Under the pieces are notes generated by a model. The model was not told the origin of the DNA, searched no databases, and was given only the letters and a program-made list of their open reading frames with translations. Positions 36,302-45,298 of a DNA stretch of 64,000 bases are shown piece by piece; the first letter of the stretch is position 1; each line of letters begins with the position of its first letter. The DNA lies in contig NZ_JAJKFV010000029.1 of assembly GCF_020966775.1 (NCBI RefSeq), positions 861,001 through 925,000 of the forward strand, read 5' to 3'. The position numbers were made by a program, and so were the translations under genes. This DNA comes from Rhodopirellula halodulae. GTDB taxonomy: Bacteria; Planctomycetota; Planctomycetia; Pirellulales; Pirellulaceae.

Positions 36302-38314
36302 ATGGCTGCGACGACGAACAATTTTGATGGCCTTCGCGTGGCAGCTTTGGAAAGCCGTCGTGCCGACGACATGATTCGATTGATCAGTAAATTTGGTGGG
36401 GACCCCTACGTCAGCCCGTCTATGCGAGAGGTGCCGATCGAGCCCAATCGTGCGGCCATCGATTTTGCTTACCGCATCATCACCGGCGAAATCAGCATCG
36501 TGATTTTGATGACGGGGGTCGGTTTCCGCTATTTGTTGCGAGCCACTGAAAAGCACGTCGACCAGCAACGTTTGCTGGACGCTCTCAGTGACATCACCAC
36601 GATTTGCCGCGGACCCAAGCCCGTGGCGGTGATGCGTGAGTTCGGTTTGAAACCCACTCACCGAGTTCCGGAGCCCAACACTTGGCGTGAGCTGCTGCAG
36701 ACCATTGACGCTGGCATTCCGATCGCGAATCAAACCATCGGGATTCAGGAATACGGTGTTAGCAACAAGCAATTGATCGCCGGCTTGGAAGCTCGCGGCG
36801 CGATCGCCGAATCGGTCAAGGTGTACGGTTGGGAGTTTCCTGAAGACACTCAGCCGCTGAAAGAAAACACACAAGCTCTCGCTCGCGGCGAACGAGACCT
36901 CTTGCTCGTCACCAGTGCTCATCAAGTTGTGAACCTGCTTCGCATGGGCGAAGACCTCGGCATCACCGACCAACTTCGCGACGGTCTTTCCAAAACCTCG
37001 ATTGTTTCCATTGGTCCGACGACCAGTGACATGCTTCGTGAGCACGATCTGCGAGTCGCGATGGAGCCTTCGCACCCAAAGATGGGGCATCTCGTGAGCG
37101 AGTCGGCCCGCGAAGCGAAACGTCTCTTCAGCGAAGCCAAACGCCAGACGAACGACAACCCATCTAGCACGTCGGTCAATGTGTTGGCTGATGCCTCTGA
37201 ATCTTCTCCTGCCAACAAGACGCCCATGTCAGCGATCGATGACCATCCCTCCCAATCCAGTTTGTTCATGCGCGCGTGCCGAGGCGAACCGACGCCGCGC
37301 ACGCCCGTTTGGTTGATGCGTCAAGCCGGTCGGTACATGCAAGAGTATCGAGCGGTGCGTTCGCAGCAGACGTTCTTGGAGCTTTGCGCCAATCCTAAGT
37401 TGTGCAGCGAAGTGATGTGCACCGCGGTCGAAAAGTTGAACGTGGACGCCGCGATCATCTTCTCGGATCTGCTGCCGATTTTGGTTCCGATGGGCTTCGA
37501 CTTGGAGTTTGTCAAAGGTGATGGGCCGGTCATTCACAATCCCGTCCGCACCGCGTCAGATGTCGACCGCGTTAAAGCTCTCGACAACCCGCAAGACCTT
37601 GGCTTTGTCTACGAAACGGTCCGCCAAACACGAGCGGACTTGCCCGAAGGCATCCCGGTGATTGGTTTCTCGGGTGCACCATTTACTTTGGCCAGCTACG
37701 CCATCGAAGGCGGCGGAAGTCGTCAGTACAGTAGCACCAAAGCGTTGATGCGGGCCGACGATGGAGGCTGGGCCGCGCTGATGGATCGGTTGACGGATGC
37801 GATCATCGTCTACCTCAATGAACAAATTGCGGCGGGAGCCCAATGCGTTCAGTTGTTTGATAGTTGGGCCGGCTGTTTGTCACCCAGTGACTACCAAGAG
37901 TTCGTGTTGCCTTGGATGAAACGCATTCTTCAAGGCGTTACCCCTGGCGTACCGCTGATTAACTTCGCGACGGGCAATCCGGAATTGCTGCCGCTCTTAC
38001 GAGGCGATCGACGCACGGTGGTCGGTGTGGATTGGCGAATCGAATTGGATGTGGCTTGGAAGCGAGTTGGGCATGACATCTCGGTGCAAGGGAACCTCGA
38101 TCCGTCGGTGTTGCTGACCGACCCCAAAACCATTCGTTCGGCCGTTCAACAATTGCTGAATAAAGCCGGCGGACGTCCCGGGCACATTTTCAATTTGGGC
38201 CACGGTGTCTTGCAGCAAACGCCGGTCGAGAACGCCATCGAACTGGTGAAGGCGGTTCAAGAATTGTCTGTGCGTGATGATTGGTCGGACGACACGGAGG
38301 GAGCGGATTCGTGA
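36302..38314 (+). CDS. fused uroporphyrinogen-III synthase and uroporphyrinogen decarboxylase (HemD-HemE)
   Basis: This 670-residue frame joins two consecutive haem enzymes. Residues 1 to about 285 are HemD-like (RVAALESRRADDMIRLI, ILMTGVGFRYLL, YGWEFPEDTQPL, SIGPTTSDMLREHDL), which closes the hydroxymethylbilane ring. After a Ser/Asn/Ala-rich linker, residues from about 309 are a complete HemE: VWLMRQAGRYMQEYR, FSDLLPILVPMG, GFSGAPFTLASYAIEG, NFATGNPELLP and NLGHGVLQQTP. HemE decarboxylates the product of HemD. An internal ATG at 37226 could also yield free HemE. TACAAT at 36235-36240 is a possible -10 box. The last bases overlap the next gene as GTGA. Confidence 0.9.
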   Translation: MAATTNNFDGLRVAALESRRADDMIRLISKFGGDPYVSPSMREVPIEPNRAAIDFAYRIITGEISIVILMTGVGFRYLLRATEKHVDQQRLLDALSDITTICRGPKPVAVMREFGLKPTHRVPEPNTWRELLQTIDAGIPIANQTIGIQEYGVSNKQLIAGLEARGAIAESVKVYGWEFPEDTQPLKENTQALARGERDLLLVTSAHQVVNLLRMGEDLGITDQLRDGLSKTSIVSIGPTTSDMLREHDLRVAMEPSHPKMGHLVSESAREAKRLFSEAKRQTNDNPSSTSVNVLADASESSPANKTPMSAIDDHPSQSSLFMRACRGEPTPRTPVWLMRQAGRYMQEYRAVRSQQTFLELCANPKLCSEVMCTAVEKLNVDAAIIFSDLLPILVPMGFDLEFVKGDGPVIHNPVRTASDVDRVKALDNPQDLGFVYETVRQTRADLPEGIPVIGFSGAPFTLASYAIEGGGSRQYSSTKALMRADDGGWAALMDRLTDAIIVYLNEQIAAGAQCVQLFDSWAGCLSPSDYQEFVLPWMKRILQGVTPGVPLINFATGNPELLPLLRGDRRTVVGVDWRIELDVAWKRVGHDISVQGNLDPSVLLTDPKTIRSAVQQLLNKAGGRPGHIFNLGHGVLQQTPVENAIELVKAVQELSVRDDWSDDTEGADS

Positions 38315-39378
38315 GCGAATCGTCCCGTGTTGTCTGTCCGCTCTGTCCGTTGCACTGCGACGATGTACTCGTTGCGTCGGACGGCAAGGTGTCCGAGCCA
38401 GCTTGTGCAGCGAAAAAGTTTACAACGCTCGACTCGCAAACAGAACGAATTAGCGGGGTGAACCTGCGGCAGATCGCATCCACGGGAAAGCCCATTCGCG
38501 TGATCACAACCGGCGTGGATTTGGTGGCGGCTCGGCAATTGGTCCAGTGGCAGCAAGAAGGAACGGTCGATGTGAAATTGGAATCCGATCCTTCGGTGCG
38601 AGCGATCGGAACCGTCACGCGACGAGATGGCATTGTCTCGGCGACCTTGTCCGAGTTGGTCACGCACGCGGATTTGGTTTGGCTCATCGGAGACGCCCAA
38701 ACAGAATGGCCGCGTTTTGAAGATCGCATTCGCTTGGATCAACCCGTTCCGAATGGCTCGGGAAAGACTCGAGTCGTGAAACGCTGGGAACGTTGGACAG
38801 CGGATTTTGCCGGACGAATGCATCACGCGATTGAGCATCCGAACGATGATTCGATCGAGTCGGAATTCCAATCGCGAGCGAACGATTTTCGTAGCAGCGA
38901 GTACGCCGCGGTGGTGATCGCACCCGGTGCGTTCGATCCGGAAGAGGCCGAAATGACCGCCGCGATGGTTGCTCGAATCGTTCGCCGTCGCAACGAGTCC
39001 GCGCGTTGTGTTTGTATCACGCTGGATCCCGCGAGTACGATGCGAGGTGTGCACGCATGGCAAACCAACGAGTCCTTGGCCGTCGTTGACTCCGACGAGG
39101 AATTCGCGAGTGATGCCTTCACCGTCCGTGTCGTTGGCATTGGGGAAAACCACCCACTGACGCGCCGTGTTGATCTGCAAATCGGCGGCGAAGACCCAGG
39201 TGCTGATCTTGCCAAAGCGTTCATGCCAGCGAGTCCTTGGGTGAACTCCATGGTTGTCCGAGGCGACGGATCCGTCACATTGCCACTCGAAGTGCCCGCC
39301 GCTGTGTCTGGCGAGTCATCCACTGCCATCGAGCAACTCAAAAGGGTGCTTGGAAAGACCGGTAATGCAATTTGCTAA
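38311..39378 (+). CDS. formylmethanofuran dehydrogenase subunit B-like protein (FhcB/FmdB-like)
   Basis: The 355-residue product starts at GTG 38311, overlapping the stop of the previous gene as GTGA. Its N-terminus has CPLCPLHCDDVLV, the Cys-rich opening of FmdB/FwdB and of the bacterial FhcB subunit of formyltransferase/hydrolase. FhcB works in tetrahydromethanopterin-linked C1 transfer, known in methylotrophs and planctomycetes. The rest is an FmdB-like Rossmann region (VIAPGAFDPEEAEM) without visible molybdenum or tungsten ligands. The other Fhc subunits are not in this window, so the assignment rests mainly on the N-terminus and overall shape. Confidence 0.7.
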   Translation: MSESSRVVCPLCPLHCDDVLVASDGKVSEPACAAKKFTTLDSQTERISGVNLRQIASTGKPIRVITTGVDLVAARQLVQWQQEGTVDVKLESDPSVRAIGTVTRRDGIVSATLSELVTHADLVWLIGDAQTEWPRFEDRIRLDQPVPNGSGKTRVVKRWERWTADFAGRMHHAIEHPNDDSIESEFQSRANDFRSSEYAAVVIAPGAFDPEEAEMTAAMVARIVRRRNESARCVCITLDPASTMRGVHAWQTNESLAVVDSDEEFASDAFTVRVVGIGENHPLTRRVDLQIGGEDPGADLAKAFMPASPWVNSMVVRGDGSVTLPLEVPAAVSGESSTAIEQLKRVLGKTGNAIC

Positions 39379-39502
39379 GTTGACGTGCAGGTTGCGAGCC
39401 AATGGCACGCCAGCGAATGATCTTTCAACGAACGTTTAAGATTCGTTGGCCAGGGCTCACGCAAAATCCACAATCCTGGCAAATGTAATGGAGGGGTAGT
39501 TC

Positions 39503-39895
39503 ATGCTCAAACAAGAAGGCTACGACCTGATGGGGGCTGCGTTTGAGGTCTACAACGAGCTTGGCTATGGAATGGCAGAGGAAATTTATCAGTCCGCTTT
39601 GGAGGTGGAACTCGGATTGAGGGAGATCCCATTTGTTGCCCAAACGGAACTAAATGTCTATTTCAAGAGGCATCTTTTGACTCCGAAGTACCGACCAGAC
39701 TTGCTGGTTTTCGGAGGAATCGTGGTGGAGCTGAAGGCTCTGAAGGAACTTTGCTCTGGCCATGAGGCTCAGTTGTTCAACTACATGCGAATCTCGCGGA
39801 AGCGAGTTGGTTACCTCATCAACTTTGGAAAGCAGGGTGAGTTGGAATGGAAGCGATTCGTGATTGATGATTTGCATTCCCAACGAAGCTGTTGA
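39503..39895 (+). CDS. GxxExxY family protein, PD-(D/E)XK nuclease-like
   Basis: The 130-residue product has the family signature GYGMAEEIYQSAL (GxxExxY) near the N-terminus. A nuclease-like core follows with YRPDLLVFGGIVVELKAL, where Asp and the E-x-K pair could be the metal-binding residues, and a C-terminal YLINFGK. A strong ribosome site GGAGG lies 9 nt upstream of the ATG. The function of the family is not settled. The gene is followed directly by a large imperfect inverted repeat (39912-40005), and it stands alone between unrelated metabolic and signalling genes, so it looks like an accessory insertion. Confidence 0.88.
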   Translation: MLKQEGYDLMGAAFEVYNELGYGMAEEIYQSALEVELGLREIPFVAQTELNVYFKRHLLTPKYRPDLLVFGGIVVELKALKELCSGHEAQLFNYMRISRKRVGYLINFGKQGELEWKRFVIDDLHSQRSC

Positions 39896-39911
39896 GATGG
39901 TGGAGTGGGGG

Positions 39912-40005
39912 GGAACACTAATCTTCACTGATCGCACACTAATGGTTGTGAATTGGGGCGGATTGTCCCGGAGATGAGTGTGCGATTAGCGTCGATTAGT
40001 GTTCC
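39912..40005. repeat. 29-bp imperfect inverted repeat with CACTAAT-type sub-repeats
   Basis: The left arm (39912-39940) and the complement of the right arm (39977-40005) agree at 25 of 29 positions, with a 36-nt spacer. Each arm contains three copies of a unit like CACTAATC spaced 10-11 nt apart. It lies 17 bases after the GxxExxY stop codon and 39 bases before the end of the convergent kinase gene. It could be a bidirectional terminator, a protein-binding array or a REP-like mobile palindrome. Confidence 0.85.
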
Positions 40006-40043
40006 TGAAACAGTCTTCGTTGGGGAGCACCAGACTGGCGCCG

Positions 40044-42773
40044 TCACTCGCTTTCGAATCGCTGTTTGAGGTCTTTGAGCGTCGTGAGCCAAAAGGCTTT
40101 GTCGTTGTCGGTGGTGGGTTGGAACGACGACAGATTGGGCAATGAGTTGACCAGACGCTCGAGTCGATCGTGGGCTTGTTTGGGTTCTTCGACGTGGGTG
40201 GTGTAGACGGATGCCAGGCCTTCTTGGAGGCGTTGCTGGAAATACGTCAGCGGGCGAAGCCATTCGGCGTTCTGGCTGGCTTGATATTGGCGGTCCATTT
40301 CTTGGAAGCTTCGATCGAGATGAAAGGCGATCAGGGAAGGAACTTCCGGATCGAGCGACGACAAGGTTTGGACCAACTCGTTGAGCGACGAATCGTCCAT
40401 CGAGTACCAACTGAAACGCGGATGGGCCAGCGTCTCCGCTACGAATTTACGGGGCATCGTCAAACGTCCCTCTCGTTGCATTTCAATCGCGGCTTGGAAG
40501 AGTTCATTCGGTAAGAGCCAATCGGGTGTGTCAGGTGTCGTGACAACTTGTGGCGACCCACCGAATCCTCCTCCCATCCCGCCGTAGAGTCCTGTTTGTT
40601 CCGTGTACGTCCACAATGTCGTGCCCGTTTCTTGATCGATTGGTCGTTCACGATAAAGAGTGACTGCCTTTTCGACCTGCGTTTGAACGTATTCGGCGAT
40701 CCATGCGGGAGGTTCAATGCGAGGACCCGCCTCTTCAATCAATCGAACCGCCGTCCCCCAAGCCAGTTGCTGGGAATGCATGGCGTCTCCAGCGGGGCTA
40801 GAGTGATACGGATCCTTCGCAGTCGCCTGAGAGGCCAGTGGTTCCAACGTCTTGCTTGCGACTCCCAATTGTTGGAGAAGAGTTTCTATTTGCGCTCGTC
40901 CAGACGGAGTTCTTCCGTTGGATCTTAAGAATTCTTCTGCAGCGTCTTGTCGCTCTGGATAGACCGTCGAGACGTACACTCCAGACAGATAGTTGTTCAG
41001 CAACAAGATGGCTGCCGTGACCGCTTGTTGATTGCCGTCGACCAAGGTTTCTCCCAACGCATCGAGTCCGGGCGTTGGGAAGTAGTTGGGATAGGTTTGG
41101 GTGAGATAGCCCATGAAACGATGATTCGGATGGGAGTGGCCGCCAAAAGAACCATTTCCTCCATCCGGAGTTTCATCGATGGTCCGACTTCCATACTGAT
41201 TGGCCATCTCCAGCGTGATCCTGGCTGCTTCCGCACGTCGCGACGTGTCGCGTGACAGCAATTCGACCGCTCGCATGGCCTGGCCGATGCGTTCGATTTC
41301 TTGTTCGCGGCGAAAGACTCCCATCCAATGATCCAGGTTTTCACCCAAGTAAATTTTCTCGCTGGGGGTTGCCGAAGTGATGGTCGAGTCCGCATTCGTA
41401 GCGTTGATTGAATCGCTCTCAACAATCTCCACCTGCGTATCTTTGCCATCGCTGGTCACGATCACGGAACCGTCATTCATCTTGATTTGAATCACGACGG
41501 TTGCGAGGAGTGCAGCGGCTGTGAACCAACCCAAGGGAGCAAACCATCCAAGGTCACGTCGGCTTGAGTCGTTTGACGGCGGATCGATTGTGGCGAGCAG
41601 CGACGGTGTTGACGGCCTTTCGGGAGAAGGCGTTGCCATGGCTCGCTTGAGTAACGCTTTTAAGTTGGCGTCGCCGGACCAAGTCGCGAGTCGCTCGGCA
41701 ACGATTGATCCGCTGGGACGCTGGTCGGGTTGCCGGTGCATCATCTGACCGACGAACGTTTCCAGTTCCGATTCAACCGACGGTTCCAAACGGCCCAGAG
41801 GAGGCGGAGTCGATCGATTGGAATCGCTCGTGATCGCCAACACGCGTGCCGCCAGGCCACCTTCGTTTGCATGCGGCCAGCGGCCCGAAATGAGTCGATA
41901 CAGTGTTGCGCCGAGCGAATAGATGTCCGACGCCGGTTGGACTTTTCGGCTGTCAAGCAACTGTTCGGGCGACATCGCGGGCAAGGTGCCCATCAGGTGT
42001 CCCACGGTGGTCAGTCGGTCGTCGGTGGCAAGCGGATCGTCGCCCGCGAGAACCAAACCCAGGTCGAGCAGTTTGACCGTCCCATCTCGCGTCAGCATCA
42101 AGTTCGATGGCTTGATGTCACGGTGGATCAACTCTGATCCATGAACGTGGGACAGAGCCTCCGCCGCTTGGCGAGTGACCTCGCAGGCATCTGCGACGGG
42201 AAGTTTTCCCAAACGATGGGCGATCTTGCCGATGTCCATTCCATCCAAGTGTTCCATCACCAGGTAGTGCCATCCCGAATCGGTTCCCGCGTCGGTGGCT
42301 CGCACGATTCCCGGGTGTTCGAGCGCCGCGATGGTCGTCATTTCACGATTGAAACGGTCCAGCCAGCCCGGCTCGGTGACACGATGTGGCGGAAGGAGCT
42401 TGATCGCGCACTGCCGTTTCAGTCGGTTGTGACGAGCCAGGCAAACCATGCCCATGCCGCCTTGTCCGAGTTGCCCCAAGATTTCGTAAGGGCCGATCTG
42501 TTCGATGGGAATTCGAAAGGATTGTGAGATGTCGGCAGACATTAGCCGTGCGACCGCGAATTGACAGGCCGACTCCGCAAGGATGGAATCGTCGAGCGGT
42601 TGAAATGTCGCCGCTGAGTTTGGCAGTTGTGAACTGCTGGACAACTTCGACTGGCAATGTTCGCACTGATCGACGTGCTTGGATGCTGAGTCAAACTCGG
42701 CATCGGTCAAATGGCCTTCGACTAATCGGTTCAATTCGTCGAGGCTCAGGCAATCAGTGCTGGTAGCAATCAT
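40044..42773 (-). CDS. membrane-anchored Ser/Thr protein kinase
   Basis: The 909-residue product has an N-terminal zinc-finger-like H...CEHC segment (around residue 33-40), typical of anti-sigma-type proteins. A Hanks-type kinase domain lies at about residues 95-355, with glycine loop GQLGQGGMGMV, CAIKLL (catalytic Lys), HRDIKPSN (catalytic Asp) and DLGL in place of DFG. One transmembrane helix is near residues 407-430 (AAALLATVVIQI). A large C-terminal region of about 470 residues has no recognised domain. The ATG at 42773 was chosen since upstream residues are not family-like. It lies 69 bp after the ECF sigma factor gene, and the pair is likely functionally linked. Confidence 0.9.
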   Translation of the reverse strand: MIATSTDCLSLDELNRLVEGHLTDAEFDSASKHVDQCEHCQSKLSSSSQLPNSAATFQPLDDSILAESACQFAVARLMSADISQSFRIPIEQIGPYEILGQLGQGGMGMVCLARHNRLKRQCAIKLLPPHRVTEPGWLDRFNREMTTIAALEHPGIVRATDAGTDSGWHYLVMEHLDGMDIGKIAHRLGKLPVADACEVTRQAAEALSHVHGSELIHRDIKPSNLMLTRDGTVKLLDLGLVLAGDDPLATDDRLTTVGHLMGTLPAMSPEQLLDSRKVQPASDIYSLGATLYRLISGRWPHANEGGLAARVLAITSDSNRSTPPPLGRLEPSVESELETFVGQMMHRQPDQRPSGSIVAERLATWSGDANLKALLKRAMATPSPERPSTPSLLATIDPPSNDSSRRDLGWFAPLGWFTAAALLATVVIQIKMNDGSVIVTSDGKDTQVEIVESDSINATNADSTITSATPSEKIYLGENLDHWMGVFRREQEIERIGQAMRAVELLSRDTSRRAEAARITLEMANQYGSRTIDETPDGGNGSFGGHSHPNHRFMGYLTQTYPNYFPTPGLDALGETLVDGNQQAVTAAILLLNNYLSGVYVSTVYPERQDAAEEFLRSNGRTPSGRAQIETLLQQLGVASKTLEPLASQATAKDPYHSSPAGDAMHSQQLAWGTAVRLIEEAGPRIEPPAWIAEYVQTQVEKAVTLYRERPIDQETGTTLWTYTEQTGLYGGMGGGFGGSPQVVTTPDTPDWLLPNELFQAAIEMQREGRLTMPRKFVAETLAHPRFSWYSMDDSSLNELVQTLSSLDPEVPSLIAFHLDRSFQEMDRQYQASQNAEWLRPLTYFQQRLQEGLASVYTTHVEEPKQAHDRLERLVNSLPNLSSFQPTTDNDKAFWLTTLKDLKQRFESE

Positions 42774-42842
42774 GACGGACTTTCGTTGCGAGGAGGCGAT
42801 CGGACGACCACACAACGCGAGGAGCGAAACGGATTGGACACC

Positions 42843-43430
42843 TCAGCTAGAAAAATTATCGATTTCCTTTCGGAGCTTTTGCAAAACACGGGCTCGGGCT
42901 TTGTAAACCGTCCAGCGGCTGACGCCAAATTCTTCCGCGACGTCTGCCGGATCGTGGTCTTCCATGGTCGTCCGCCAAAACATTTGCCACGTCTTCGGAT
43001 CGGTGGATTGCCGCAGGACATGAAGCATTCGGTCTTGAATTGACTTCTCATCGTCAGCAAGTTTGCTGGGAGGATCCGGTTGCTCCAGCTCAGCCAGTCG
43101 CATTGCCTCACCGTTCAGCAATTGTGGACCGCGTTGGTTGGCTCGTTGTCGGTCGCGAAGTTTGTTTCGGGCAATGGTCCACAACCAACCGCGAAACGTG
43201 GCGCCATTGCGATCCAGTTCGAATCGCGGCAGTGCCTTGGCGACCGATAGGAACGTTTCTTGCATCACGTCGGCAGCATCGGCCGACTGGACGTCACAGT
43301 GTCGGATCCATCGGTAGACAATCGGGCCGTAGACCTGGACCAACATTTGCCAGCCCTCGTCGTCACCGTACCGGGCCCGTTCCAGCAAGGATGGATGAGT
43401 TGATGGTTCCTCGATGGTGCCGGGGTTCAT
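42843..43430 (-). CDS. ECF-family RNA polymerase sigma factor
   Basis: The 195-residue product has region 2 (WQMLVQVYGPIVYRWIRHC, DAADVMQETFLSVAKAL, FRGWLWTIARNKLRD) and region 4 with a helix-turn-helix (DPADVAEEFGVSRWTVYKARARV). This is the group linked to Ser/Thr kinases in planctomycetes. No classic one-helix anti-sigma gene is adjacent; the zinc-finger-like N-terminus of the downstream kinase could take that role, which is inference. Confidence 0.92.
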   Translation of the reverse strand: MNPGTIEEPSTHPSLLERARYGDDEGWQMLVQVYGPIVYRWIRHCDVQSADAADVMQETFLSVAKALPRFELDRNGATFRGWLWTIARNKLRDRQRANQRGPQLLNGEAMRLAELEQPDPPSKLADDEKSIQDRMLHVLRQSTDPKTWQMFWRTTMEDHDPADVAEEFGVSRWTVYKARARVLQKLRKEIDNFSS

Positions 43431-43540
43431 GAGGTGGCCTGGTGCATGGGACGAACAAGTTTGCGAGAGCCGAACCGACTTCCCGCAAGCATTCCTCTCA
43501 AGATAGCAGCCTGGTCACTCGGCAAGTGGTGGAGGCCTTT

Positions 43541-45103
43541 TCATCCTCCGCAACCACCACACCCTCCGCACCCGCCTCCGCAGCCCGCATCGCCCCCACC
43601 TCCGCTGAAGTCGAAACTGCTGCCTCCGTCTCCGCTGCTCCAATCAATCCATCCCGTTGAGCTGGACGCTTTTTGGGTAGCCTGGATTTCTTCCCCGTAC
43701 AACATCTCGTTGGTGAAAAGTTCGGAGGGATCGGTAAGCACGTAGGCGGCGACCGCGGGACCCCAGCACGCCAGGCAGGGCAACTCATCCACATCGCCTC
43801 CGTCGGTTTGTTGGTACGATTTCGGCCCTATTTCGGGATAGCTCCGCTGCGATCGTTCTTGGACTGATTTGCCGAGGGATGTCAAACGCTCACGACCCGC
43901 CATGTGAAACGCAACCGCCAACCCAACCGTTGCGATGACCATTTCCAAAACGAGAAACCCAATTGGGCGTTCGTTTGGGATTCCCTGCAGGCACCGGAGT
44001 CCACCGACGGCCAACAAAATTCCAGCAACGCCGAAACCGCCCATTCGGAAGCGTTTGCGTTGTTCGGAGGATCTCAGCAATCCCGATTCTCGCATTTGCG
44101 ATTCAGCATTGGTCGCGGTGGAATGGATCGCCACCAGCAATCGCTGGAAGGATTGTGCAGTGTTGCTGGAGGCCAGGTAGTCAGTGGTCACCTTCATCGC
44201 GCTGACAGCAACGGGATCGTCGTCGTGCTGGGCCTGCAATGCACCACGATCAAGGATGGTGAATCCATGTTGATCGCACTGGACGATGCCTCGCTTTTGC
44301 AACGCTACCAGAGTTGTTTGAAGCAATCGTTTCTTGCCTCCCGCCAGAATCGACAGTTGCCCCCAGCCAACTTTGGGAAGAGCGGACGGATTGGATGACC
44401 AACCGTTGCTGATGTGAAACCAAACCAACAAGTAGACAAAGCCAAACGCAATCGCGGCACCATACAACGCCAAGAAAGTTGGACCGTCTAAGTTAAACGG
44501 AAACAGCGCCGCGAAAGGCGTAGCTGCCAATCCCGCGATCGTGAGGTGCGATCCTTGCAATGACTTGCCGGTTAAGTTTGGCTTGGGAATCAGCCAGAAC
44601 TTGCGTCGATCAATGCGAAGCGATGCGATCGATTGAGCGAAGCGTTCTTCGGTCGGCGGCCAAATCTCCACCGGGGCTTTGCCGAATGCCCGCTCATAAG
44701 ATGCAAGCGTTTGTTCGTATTGGTCTTGGTAACGAACTCGTTCTTGGGAGCCACCTTTGGTCGGGCCGTGGTGAAGCGGTGATGGCAAGACTTCTTGGCA
44801 CAAGTCCACCCAGTAGTTCTCGGTGTAGACCAAGTGTTGATGCCAAACTTGATCGACCGCATCCGACGGAGTCACACTGTGTCCCGCGGTGGCGGCCAGA
44901 TATAAAAACCTTCGGTACTCGTCGATGCAGTGACGGGCGTGTTGGATGCTCCAATCGTTTTCCCGGGCCAATCGTTGCGAAAACGAAAGACCGCGAGTGG
45001 GCGGATTGGCGGTCCAATCCGCTGATTCGCCTCCAATCGGAAAATGAAGGATTTTCTTACACAACGCGTCATTCGTGACGTTTTCATGTGTCGTTTTCAT
45101 CAT
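43541..45103 (-). CDS. TIGR04222-like membrane protein with Cys/Gly-rich tail
   Basis: The 520-residue product has a soluble N-terminal part with DAVDQVWHQHLVYTENYW, a WHxH motif like that of plant-type glycine-rich domain (DUF1399) proteins. Two central hydrophobic segments follow (about 235-265), then a soluble stretch, two more helices (about 375-415) and a C-terminal tail made mostly of Gly and Cys (SSGDGGSSFDFSGGGG, GCGGGCGG). The tail and membrane core match the TIGR04222 type. The function is unknown; the Cys cluster may bind metal. The start MMKTTH at 45103 was chosen over an upstream one. It precedes the ECF sigma factor on the same strand. Confidence 0.75.
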   Translation of the reverse strand: MMKTTHENVTNDALCKKILHFPIGGESADWTANPPTRGLSFSQRLARENDWSIQHARHCIDEYRRFLYLAATAGHSVTPSDAVDQVWHQHLVYTENYWVDLCQEVLPSPLHHGPTKGGSQERVRYQDQYEQTLASYERAFGKAPVEIWPPTEERFAQSIASLRIDRRKFWLIPKPNLTGKSLQGSHLTIAGLAATPFAALFPFNLDGPTFLALYGAAIAFGFVYLLVWFHISNGWSSNPSALPKVGWGQLSILAGGKKRLLQTTLVALQKRGIVQCDQHGFTILDRGALQAQHDDDPVAVSAMKVTTDYLASSNTAQSFQRLLVAIHSTATNAESQMRESGLLRSSEQRKRFRMGGFGVAGILLAVGGLRCLQGIPNERPIGFLVLEMVIATVGLAVAFHMAGRERLTSLGKSVQERSQRSYPEIGPKSYQQTDGGDVDELPCLACWGPAVAAYVLTDPSELFTNEMLYGEEIQATQKASSSTGWIDWSSGDGGSSFDFSGGGGDAGCGGGCGGCGGCGG

Positions 45104-45298
45104 TGAGTTCCTCCAACACAGAAGGGCATGTGCCCAACCCAAACGAGGCGCTCGCAAAACGGATTTTGCAGATGCCGAGTGCCCGGTGAATGCTCACCGA
45201 TTCGGGAAACAGCGGCTAAGATGTCCGCAAAAGGATTGCGATTGACAGGTGTTTTTGATCCTGGTCGCAACTTGCCCGTGCGGAATTGAGGAAGCTTC

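Noticed and set aside
36110-37090. 326-codon minus-strand frame opposite the HemD part
   Set aside because: It is antisense to a conserved enzyme domain and to the start of trmB, and its composition is typical of a shadow frame.
43550-43620. GC-rich repetitive stretch that looks like a minisatellite
   Set aside because: It encodes the Gly/Cys/Ser-rich C-terminal tail of the TIGR04222-like protein and is explained by codon repetition.
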